Below, one piece after another: positions 20,968 to 32,900 of a stretch of DNA of 64,000 nt. Origin of the DNA: Doris montereyensis (taxonomy: Eukaryota > Mollusca > Gastropoda > Nudibranchia > Dorididae); contig JAXRKP010000435.1 of the NCBI GenBank assembly GCA_037039925.1, forward strand, positions 152,501 through 216,500, in the 5' to 3' direction. How positions within the stretch are numbered: the first letter of the stretch is position 1; each line of letters starts with the position of its first letter. The notes under the pieces were generated by a model, which was given only the letters and a program-made list of their open reading frames with translations, had not been told where the DNA came from and ran no database searches. A program made the position numbers and the translations under genes.

Positions 20968-23900
20968 CTGTTAAACAGTGTAGAAATTGAATAAGTTATA
21001 ATGGGATAAATAAGCAGAGTTGATTACAGAAAGAAAGAAGAAAAAAAGAAAAGTAAGATTTAATTCTACTTCACAGAAGTAAAGAAACAATTAATCAATG
21101 CTTAAGTGTCTTTAAGTGATAAGTAAAAGAGCGACTCTGTCTAAACCCACTGATCAGTGTCAAAAATATATAAATGCATATATATATATATAAGTTGTAA
21201 CATTACACAATGTTTCATTGTATACTTTGTTGAAATGTAAAGCGCCATCGAGCACTTCTATGTGAATATCGGCGTAATATAAATAATTCCTTTCCTTTCT
21301 TTCTTAACTCCTTAAGTCCATATTGTGTGATGCCGGAGGTATTACTTAGATCTAGATTCTAGATATTTCTCATTTGTTGTCTGACGAAGGGTTTACCAAA
21401 CGTCATGTGTTTGTTCTGTCTTTATTAGTGGAGTTGTCACTTATTGTCATATTTCGCCCAAGTTCATATGACATAACTATTCAGGAAAAGCACAACGCAT
21501 AACACCATCAAATAGGGCCGCAAGCACTATTGTATGCCTTTTAGAAATGTAGTAAAAGGGAGATAACAAATCCATTGCGCACAAAATGAATTTACACGGC
21601 TAGAGTTGAATTTTTTGAAAGATTTAAACAATGAAGTCCACTCCTTGACTTACGAGGTTGAGAATTTCAAGGCGGGAAGAAAAATGTTAAGACTAAGTGC
21701 GTAAAATGTACTTTGCTATTGTTGGTTCAAGGCCTCCAATATTTATAGAGACACACGACAGAAACATGCATTTGATCCTTTAAAGGACAAATCTCATGTA
21801 TCATTGACTTACGACGACTTACGCATTTAGACGGTAGACAGTCACAGATGACATATAGGCTGTTACATATTTACATGATGATGTCTCATGGTGTTTTAAT
21901 TTATTGAATGTAGAAGGCGCCATTGAGCAGTTCCATGTGGATATCAGCGCTATATGATATAAAATAATTCCTTTTCTTTTCTTTGCAACAATGGACAGCC
22001 CCTATGATATATAAATAATTCCTTTTCTTTTCTTTGCAACAATGCTATATGATATATAAATAATTCCTTTTCTTTTCTTTGCAACAATGGAACAGCGCTA
22101 TATGACATGTAAATAATTCCTTTTCTTTTCTTTGCAACAATGGAACAGCGCTATATGACATGTAAATAATTCCTTTTCTTTTCTTTGCAACAATGGAACA
22201 GCGCTATATGATATATAAATAATTCCTTTTCCTTTCTTTGCAACAATGGAACAGCGCTATATGACATGTAAATAATTCCTTTTCTTTTCTTTGCAACAAT
22301 GGAACAGCGCTATACGATATATAAATAATTCCTTTTCTTTTCTTTGCAACAATGGAACAGCGCTATATGACATGTAAATAATTCCTTTTCTTTTCTTTGC
22401 AACAATGGAACAGCGCCATATGACAAATAATTCCTTTTCCTTTCTTTGCAACAATGGAACTCAACTCAACTCAACCCACCCGCTTCATTGTTGATAGGGT
22501 AAGTCCACATTTTGCCATCTTTGGTCCATTGTATCATTTCCTCAAAGGCGTTTCGAGCAAGGGGCCCTTACGCCTCAGGTTTTCCATGTCCTTCTCACGC
22601 CACAAGTCAATCTCTTCTTCTTCCTCCTCTTCTGAAAGCAAGAAATCAATGAAACAAATGAATTTACTAATAACTTTCTTGTGAAAAGATAAAAGTGTGA
22701 TTTGATCTGATTTGATCTTACCCACACCTACAACGACGGTGATCTTGGCAGTTTTTGGTAGGATCGTTCTGTCAAAAAGCCAAGGGACCTTTAACGTGTT
22801 GTGATCTGCTCCTTTTTCCCCGTCCGTCTTCAATGGGCAATGGTGTCAATCCACTTACCTGGACCAGGGGTGGGTTTCAATTTGAAGAAACTGGAGAAAA
22901 TGTTTCCACGTCTGGGCTTGAACCCACGACCTTGCCCCATAGACTACCAAAACGTTTTAAGGAATAAACCTGTATTAAGGTTGTGCTACAATTTTAATAC
23001 TTTTAATCAATCACTGAATGCAATACACAAATTGACAAACGTGGCGTGCATGTAGGTGTCTTAATGTACAATTTTAAGACGATATCTTTTACATGATGTA
23101 CGTATTATTTAGACCCTTGTGTTTCATATACTTTTATACTATATCATATTATACAATACGGCTTTACAAAAGAAACTTGAGCGATTGTAAACCAAGACAA
23201 ATTTCCTACAAAAGGACCACGTAGACTTGAAATGAATTGAAATGAATTGAAATTGAGACAGGCATGTAGTCCAACAATAAATGCGAAGATAAATAACAAC
23301 ATCAGGCAGTGTATAACTCATGAAGGTCAAACTTGAAACGAAGGGTCATTTCAATAGTGTGCCTAAGTCACAATAACATCGTTTAGAGAAGAGTGCCAAA
23401 AACCATGGACTTTGGCACTGTTGGCTTTGGGAATTCCCAGTTTCAAACGGCTGAAAACGTAATATATTTTCATCATTTCATCTTCGCACTTTTCAGGAAG
23501 CATGATTTCCATTTGTCTCCTAGGATTATAATAATATCTCTGTCTTGTTTCTCACGAAAATGGACATAGGCACACTACTGAACTGACCCCTTCAAATGTA
23601 ACATTGAAACGTATAGGACAGAGGTGAGAAGAGCTGTTAACTGATAGTGATCCTTTGAACGATTCCGCTTATATTTATACATGTATGCCTTCAATATACA
23701 TGTAGTACTAATTGTTTCAACAATAATGATTGCCTCCTTTGTATCCAATACAGTTACATATCAAATTTAAATGGAATCGTTTGATCAGGTCACTGACCCA
23801 CGTGATCCATTTGATTTGATTTGATTTGATTTGATTTTACCCACATCCACAACTAAGGTGATCTCTGGGTTTTTGGTAGGATTTTTAATTTTGCCTGGAC

Positions 23901-26900
23901 TGCCCTGCAAACAGTCAAGGGATCTTTAACGTGCACAGAGCGCTGTGATCTGCACACACGACCTCCTTTTTATCCCCGTCTCGATGGAATTAGGTGTCAA
24001 TCCACCTACCTGGACCAGGGGGTAAATTTTGCTCGAAAAAAAACTCAAGACAATTTTTCAACTGCTGACAGGGCTCAAACCCACTACCTTCTTCGACACC
24101 TTATCTCTGGACAACAAGCCCCCGAAGTGATCCAGGCGGGATCATAAAAATGAAGTCATCAAGAATTAGAATACTCACCTTGCCATATGCCAATCAATGA
24201 AATCTGCTGAATAACTGTGTTGGTCATTGTACAACTTTTGTCAAGAGCATTTTGTAACAAAATTGAAATCAATCAACAACACCAAATTTTCGACCTATCG
24301 AGAAATTCTTCTTGACATGGTAACAATAGACAAATTTCTAGAAAGTACAACAATTGTTCTTACCTTTGAACGTTTTGGATCAAAGATGCCTAAAGGGGGC
24401 TGACTGTAAACTTTGGTGAAAACTTCCTGGCTTCTGTTTGCAGACAAGAAATAGAAAATTTGCTACAGATCATCACATAGAAGACATGAATAGCAAGCAT
24501 TGGAAGAGGCTGAAAACTGAACAATGCTTGATACACGACTGGTCTACGTTCTCACCTGTCTGACTACAGGCGAAATATGGCAATAAGTGACAACTCCATT
24601 AATAAAGACAGAACAAACACGTGACGTTTCGGGTATAACCCTTCGTCAGACAACAAACGAGAAATACCTAGAATCTAGATCTAGATCTAAGCACTACCTC
24701 ATGCATCACACAATCTGTCTGACTACAGTTACTCGAGTTTGGGGTTTTGGTAGGATTTGTAATTTTGCCCGGACTGCCCTGTAAACAATCAAGGGATGTC
24801 CAAGTAAAAGGCTAATCAGCACAGAGTGTTGTAATCTGCGCGTGAGACCTCCTTTGTCGTCCATCTCTGATAGGACTAGATGTAGATCCCCCTACCTCGA
24901 CCAGGGGGGGAGGGGAGTTTTAGATTTACTCCAAAAAAAAAATGCCAAAAACTGTTCAACCTGCCGGGACTTGAACCCACTAAACCTTTTTGGTTGAGGG
25001 GCCGACACTTTGCCTCTTGATTAGAGAGTTCCCTAGTTACTAAAATCACACAATAAATCATGAAAGCAAATATATCTCTGGGGAGAAGATTCATTCAAAT
25101 AATCAGATTGTGAACGCCTTAAATAAAAAAAATGAATTTTAACAAGCATACAGACACTCTGTATTTTGCTCTAAAGTACAGGCTCAACAATCCTTCATCA
25201 CTTTTGACATACTAATTCATACAAAGTTAATTCTAAACTTCCTGTTGTGTATTGTATCAAGAGAGCTACCTGATGATCACAATATGCTTATAATACAATA
25301 CATTCCACCTCTCTGACTACAGCCATCTACTCATTCACCTCCTAAGTTTAGAGATGCAGAAAGCAACAATATTTAGAAAAAAATCTGGCCATGTGACAAC
25401 ATGGACACGCCAATATCCGGCATTTCTTCTCCTTTGTCAATCTCTCTGCCAGTGGGTCGGATCAGAAGGTAGATTGTCTCCATGAAGTGCAGGGTCTTTG
25501 CAGGCACTCCATAGGGCCGTAGAGCTTTTCTTCTAGAGGTGTTTCGCTTGGCCATATCGCTGTTCTCTCTAATTTGTGGAGCAGAACACTGCTGGAGAAT
25601 AAGATGTTCAGTGTTCCAATGGGATGCTCCACACTCACACCCTTCTGATCCCCAACTTTCAGACAGCGGTACATAATATATGATAGAGACGGTTGCACCC
25701 AGTCCTGAGGGTGACTGAAAAGCATGACCTGGGACTTTTGGTCAAGTTGGTGAATGGGGTCTTCGGGATTACAGCTATTGTGTTTCTCTCCCCATTGGTT
25801 TCAGACAGCTCCTTGATGATTCCATATCCAGCAATAAAAATCTAAAGCCTCAATGGGTAAGATTAACAACACTTGGTTGCTAAAAATTCCATGACATTAC
25901 ACTGAGTTTATTAGGGAATTTTTAACATCCGATGGAACAGTATTAAAATGACCAGATCTTATTTTGACCTACAAAGAGCATACCTGTACATCTTTAAAAC
26001 CATCCATCGACGCTAAAAAAATTTTTTATTACTAATAATCAGTAAAAAATAAAAGCTGCCGGGCTTGGGATCATGAGGTTTCGAGTTTGAATCCCAGCAA
26101 AGCTAGGTCTAACATTGTGTTCCCTGGGAATGACACTTAACACACATTTTCCCCATTCAACCCAGGTGCAAATGGCTACAAGCACTAGCTTTGAGGCAAA
26201 ACCTATGCCGGACTAGCGTCCTGTTCAGGAGGTGATTATTATCCCCATTCCGTTTCACGCTGTAGTAACCAGGAAGAGCTCCAGTTCTATGAGTCGTCTT
26301 AGCCTTGAAGGAAATAAAATAACTAAGAGTACATTTATAAATAAAAACCAACATGGCTTGAATGTTGCACCGACTCTCTCCCTCTCTGTGTCTTTCTAAC
26401 TCTCTCTCCTTGAATAAATGCATGAATTTTCTTGACTTAGTCCTGGATTGTTTTGTTGTTTTTTTTTTCATCTTTATCATCATCACAAGACACAAATAAT
26501 AAGTCTTGAAAATATGTCAGGATGCTTTGTGAATTTAAAAATTTGCTCACAGAAAACAAAAACTCACCTTCCTACAGGTACTCTCCTTCGGGGACTTGAG
26601 AAACCAGCAACTGTAGGATTTACAAAAATTTCATGTTAAAGATGAAACAGTGAGGCGAGGAGCATGTCGAAAGCGATGAGTAATGACACGAAATAAAAAT
26701 AAAATATATGTAGCTTGGCTGGTGGTGCGCTCTCATTTCATAGCAAGGCCATGAGTGCCGACACAGAGGTCACGAGTTCGATTCCGTTGGTTGCTCAAGA
26801 TTTTTTCCAGTCTACTCCTTTGTACATGCCTCCTCTTTCTTTATACACACCAGGCAACCTCTCAGCATTGATAACATTGATAACAGAGTGTGTTCCCATG

Positions 26901-29900
26901 CGCATCCTTAGGTCTATAATTCATAATCTGCTCACAGTACAGACACAAAAATTAACTCTTTCTGAAAAGTCCTTCTCAGTAAGGGCCCACAATTGTGGAA
27001 CAGTCTCAGCCAAGATGTCAAACCATCAGAAATTACAACACTTTCAAAATGAGACTCAAAACTTAAAACATATCTATTCAAGAAAGAATATACCGGTATA
27101 TAAATGAACAAGTATTTCCCTTAGATAAAAGCAATTTGCGTTAGTAACCAACAACTTAGGTTTGTAAAAATTTTGTTCTCCATCAAATTGTTGTGATCAT
27201 ACTAAGCGATTGTATTACTTTTTACTTACTTAATTTTCCAATAATGTTATGAACTTTTGTAATGTCATTGTAAAATAACAAGTTTTATTCTCAGCGGTGC
27301 ACCTTACAGCAATTAGATAGATTTGTGCGCTTTAGTAGATAAATTATTACTATTACTATTACACGGCTTCAATATCATTCCATATCATTGTTCACCACTT
27401 TTGACATAAGCAAAGTTATTTGCCTATGTGAATATTTCATTGAGATTTTACAAAACCTTGATTTAAGAAAGATCATCAAGGCTCGTGGAGTGCAACTTTA
27501 AATGTTAGTTATCTTGAAATGAATCACAGAAAAAAAATGAAAACAAGGATATTGTTTGTTTGTTTGTTTGTTCGTTTCATTAAAATTTACATCGTCCATC
27601 ATATGCATTGATCTCAGGGTGAATTAAGAGGAAAGAGCAAGAAGAAAGATAAGCGAAAGGAAAGAAGTAGAAACTACCAAAAACACCACCAACAGCCTAC
27701 TTTAAACAAATCAAACAAGGAAGAATTGAAGTGATTGGGAAAAAGAAGTGCGTGTGTGCATGGAAAGAGAGGGAGGGGGTATAAATATGTTGCTAACTAA
27801 TAGTGAATTCTTGACTTAACACACTTTCCTCCTTCAAGATTGTAGCGACAGACAGATATTATCTATTTCCTACAGTACTTAAACAGACAATGGTCTTCGC
27901 CTAAGGGGCCGGTCGATCCAAGAGGCTACTTTCTGTGTGTAAAAGATTTTTTCCCTCTTCAATTATCATGCTCCACAAACCTCAAGTCCAGTTTAGAGGC
28001 CAGTTTTATTTCACCCGGAGGCCAAACAGTCTGCTAAACTCAATGCAATAAAATGGAAATTCAAATCAGATCAGCAATACTGCATAGACATCTGTGTGGA
28101 AATATATACGTCGTGCTGTAGGCCTAGAATCTCGGCTAAAGGTCCTGTCCAGCCAACGATGACGCCAGACACCCACCAGACTAACAAATGGGTTGACGCT
28201 TACGATTCGCATTATAAGCAAATGACACCCGCACACCAGTCAAGGCGATTGGGTTTTTTTATTTGATTTACTACCCACACCCACAACCAAGGTGATCTCC
28301 GGGTTTTTGGTCCTGGTTTTTAATTTTACCCAGACTGCCCTGCGAGCAGCAATGGATCTTTAACGTGCAGCGTGCTGTGATCTGCACACTGGACCTCATT
28401 TTCATCGTCCGTCTCCGATGGAACTAGGTGTCATTCTACCTACCTTGACAAGGATTGGGGGGGGGGGGGGGAGAGAGGGGGGAGGTACACTTTACTTGAA
28501 AAAACTCGAGAGAATTTGTCAACTGTTGGAGGGGCTCGAACCCACTACCTATTGGTTGAGAGGCCAACACCTTGCCTCTGGACTATCGAGTCCCTCGGCG
28601 GTGATTGGAACAACTTGACCAGATCCAAGGCACTGCTATAACCGACCGATGCACACTAGAAGCATGTCTGTTTCCCATGATAAAGGACTGATGATGATCT
28701 GTATTAAAACTGAACTAGGCCTTCATCTTGTTTGATGCTTTGGCTTCCAAGTTTTGTGATCAGTAGGAAAAAGAGAAGAGGAATGAATGTTTGAATAAAT
28801 GTAAAGTGCCTTCCTTCTTTCACGTCTTCCTTATAAAAAAAATACGTCGTCTTTCCTCTTGTCTGAGAAATTAACGATTAGCATTACGTAATGATATTTT
28901 GTTTAAACCCTCTGTTTTGGCCTTAGATGCCATCCCGCTGAGGGACTCAAGGCAAAGTGTCGGCCTCTCACCCAAAAGGTAGTGGGATCGAGCCCCGCCA
29001 ACAGTTGAAGAATGTTCTCAATTTTTTTCGAGCAAAATCTGTCCCCTGGTCCCATCGGAGACGGACAATAAAAAGGAGGTCCGTGTGCACATCACAACAC
29101 TCTGTGCACCTTAAAAAAGATCCCTTGGCTGTTTATAGGGCAAAATTAAAAATCCTACCAAAAACCCTGAATTCACCTTATTTGTGGATGTGGGTAAATC
29201 AAATCAAATCCATCATGTTAAGAGGCCGCTTTTTGTCGTCTCCCACGAGTCAGCCTCTTAGGCGAAAACCACTGTGACCATAATAACAATATCTAAAAAT
29301 AGGTACAAAAAGTTCAAGATGAAAAGCCATGTACATGTACACTTCTCTTTACCTTCAGAATTCCCTGATCTTGACAGAGTGGGTCGTCTGTTTGAGAGAG
29401 AAAGCAATTTTTTTTTTACGAGAAACAACATTTAAAAGTACAAATCTCCTGATGTGAATACATTATTTATAGGCCAGAATTGAACGGGTCACTTCAATAG
29501 AGTGCCTAAGTCACAATTAGAGAAAAATGCCAAAAACTATAGACTTTGGCACTGTCGTTTGGGATTCCAAGTTTCAAACGGCTGTAAACAGGATATATTT
29601 TCAGAATATTATTTTCACTTTTTTTCAGGAAGCATGATATCCATTTATGCCCTAGGTTTATCTTTGTCTTGTTTTTCACGAAAATGGACATAGGCACATT
29701 ATTGAACTGACCCCTTCAATAGTCAAATCCATCTAGTTGGAATAACATGTAGCACATTTAGTTGATACACAAGAAGCATACGAATATTCATTCCAACGTC
29801 AAGCTTCTAATTGTGAGCTTTAAACTGCAGATTTCTCAAATATTGTTTCCTTTAAAGATTTTGAAAACGCCTATAAATATTTCTCATTGTGATTTTTTAA

Positions 29901-32900
29901 GGCAAACTCCAAATCAGTTTTCTTCTTCACATTTAAATCTTACGATATTCCAAACAATTTCAGGCATTTTAATATTTTCATAATCAACATTGTAGAACAT
30001 AGAGACATATTTACAAAATGCAGTTTGAATGGCATACCTTTGCATTTGATCCTTGTTTCTTTCAAAACCTGTAAAAACAAAAACAAAACATGGCATATAA
30101 AGAACAGTATAATTTAAATGACCAGGATTTGCCCGTAAGATACATAAAGTGCCACCTTGGTAAAGCAGAGACTAAACAAACACAAATCAGTCCTAGTATA
30201 AGCACAATTTTCGACCAACAAACGCCAGAATCAGCAAAGATAAGATATAAAAATCAAACTATTACACAGATGTTTCAACAGGTATGTGTCAATAAAAATA
30301 ATAATAATTTAAGTACATGTACAGGCCTCAAAAGATGTCACCATATTTGTGGCATCTCCAAAATGACAAAAATTCCAGCCTCTTTGTATACATGTTACAA
30401 GCTTATTGTCAAGAGAAAAAGAGAGCCAAAAAGAATTAACAGCTTTGTTTTTAATGGTTAACAAAAAAATGAATCATTGGGTATATTTTTGTTAGATTAA
30501 TTGAAATTTACCCGTCCACTATTGGTGGTGACCTCAGGATGAATTAAAAGGAAGCACCAAGATAAAAAAAAAGAAGAAAAAGAGAAAAAGGAAAGACCTA
30601 CCAACAACACCCGCCAACCGCCCGCAAATTATCGGGTCATTTTCAAAACCGAGAAATGGGATGAAAACATTGAACAATCACAAACTCAGAAGATGAAGTT
30701 GATAGGTTCAAACTCTGACTCTTCACACATGAATCACTATTCAGTTAATTGTACTTTCAATATGTGTTCTAACTTCTTATGTCCCTGAGATTACTGCTAT
30801 GGTGGGAAGGTTTTCTTCAAAAAAACAAACGTATGTCTTTTTAACCCATCGAAAACATATTAAAAGATTGCATATGGGCGGACAGGTTTTACTTCACACA
30901 CACAAACGTATGTCTCTCTAACCCATCAAAAACATATTAAAAAGTTGCGTATGGGCGGACAGGTTTTCTTCAAAGAAACAAATGTATGTCTTTCTAACCC
31001 ATCAAACACATATTAAAAGATTGCGTATGGGCGGACAGGTTTTACTTCAAAGAAACAAACGTATGTCTTTCTAACCCATCGAAAACATATTAAAAGATTG
31101 CATATGGGTGGACAGGTTTTACTTCACACAATCAAACGTATGTCTCTCTAACCCATCGAAAACATATTAAAAATTGTGTATGGGGGGACACTGGTCTGTA
31201 AAGATTTTATTGCTTACTGGTGGTATGGTATGTTTTTATTTCCTCTTGTTGGAATAGAGAAAAAAGAGACCAAGTAATAAAAAAAATGATTGTGTCTTTC
31301 TTTTGTGTTGTTCAAGAGTTGATTCTTTCATGTTTGTTTGAGGGTTTTTTTTCTTCTACTCGCTTCTTTTGCATATGGGCCTGTGCCGAAAAGAACTCTT
31401 TTCATCCTACACATTTTTTTAAAATTGTGGTTTTTCATCAATTTGCGTGTTCTTGGCAGGATAAGATACCCATTGCTTTCATCTTCATTCCTTAATTTTA
31501 ATGTCGCTTTGTCATCTTTTGATTTGTATCAATACTTTTACTGATCCATGTAAGAAACGTATTGAAATTCCTCAGACTTGAATGGAAAAATAAGTGAGAC
31601 TAAAATGCTATTGTATGGCAAAGCAGTACATCTTACCTCTTCCGATTTGCATTGTAGCCAAGATGGACCTGAAAAAGTGGAGTGATATTCTTAGACTGTA
31701 ATAATAATAATAAGAAGAACAATAATAATAATAATAATGATAATAACAATAATAACTAATAGTAATAATAATAATATTAGATAACAAGAGGGCGTATTTT
31801 CCTCATGAGCTCAAAGCGCCATATGGTGTGGTTACTTGAAGACAGACGTGTGAGTTAAGAACGTTAATAAAAATTTATTTAAAAAGATAATAGATATTAC
31901 ACAGTATAATGTATGCACTTCTAAAAAGGTGAGTTTTGAGGGACTTCTTAAAAGTATCCATGGATGGAGAGTTTTTACACCATTCTTTCAGATCATTGCA
32001 CAGCTGAGGCTCACACACAGAAGAGAGCTTTCTCACCCAAACGAATCAATGTGCGGGGCACATTAAAATAATTCAAATCATTAGATCTTAAAACTCTAGA
32101 TTTAGTATAAGGGGTTAGACGTTCATTTATGTAGGGCGCGGCGGTGCTAGACCATTTAACCATTTGTATGCCATGCAGCGGATCTTATGGTCAAACTTTC
32201 TTGTTTGTTTGTTTCTTTGAAATTTACCTAGCTACCGTTGTGGTGATCTCAGGGTGAATTAAGAGGAAACAGCAAGGTCAAAGAAAGAGAGTAAAGAAGT
32301 AGGACCTACCAGTAGCGCCTGCCAACCACCCACTCATACTTTGCCAATACCGCTTTCCCACTATTATCATGATGGAAACATTCATCGTTCACCATACACA
32401 CAATGCCACCTCATTATCATGAGCCATAAACGAATGAGAAAATCATGTACGAATGAAGACGCTGTGCCATTTCAATATTTAAATTCTACTTATATTATTA
32501 TAGGCACTGTACATCATAAATATGTGATATCTTTTACATCCTATTTGATTAACATTTTATACATTATAAAGTATTTTAAGTCATATTCCTAAATTAAAAC
32601 ATCAAATTTAGATAGTTTAATCTATTTATCTTTTTTAATCATAAATATCTTATAAATATGTGATATATCCTATATTTATCCTACATATTCACCAAACTAA
32701 ATTGCATATCATTTATATGGTGCTAAATTTGGATATCTAAAGACTGCGAGTGTCTTTTGTACCATGTGTGTCTGTGTGTGGGTGTGAGTATGTGTGTATA
32801 CAAGTATATATTACGTTATATTATAGTTATATAATAATTTAGTTGATTGATTAATTGATATTAGCTCTTGAATGCTGTCAAACCAAGGAAAATTTCCCTC

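Noticed and set aside
27889..29275. A DNA transposon bounded by CTTCGCCTAAG inverted repeats
   Set aside because: Only about 20 bases match with several differences, and two complete SINE A copies and unique DNA lie between; no other support.
30090..30461. 123-codon plus-strand frame
   Set aside because: AT-rich intron sequence with no codon bias and no splice borders.
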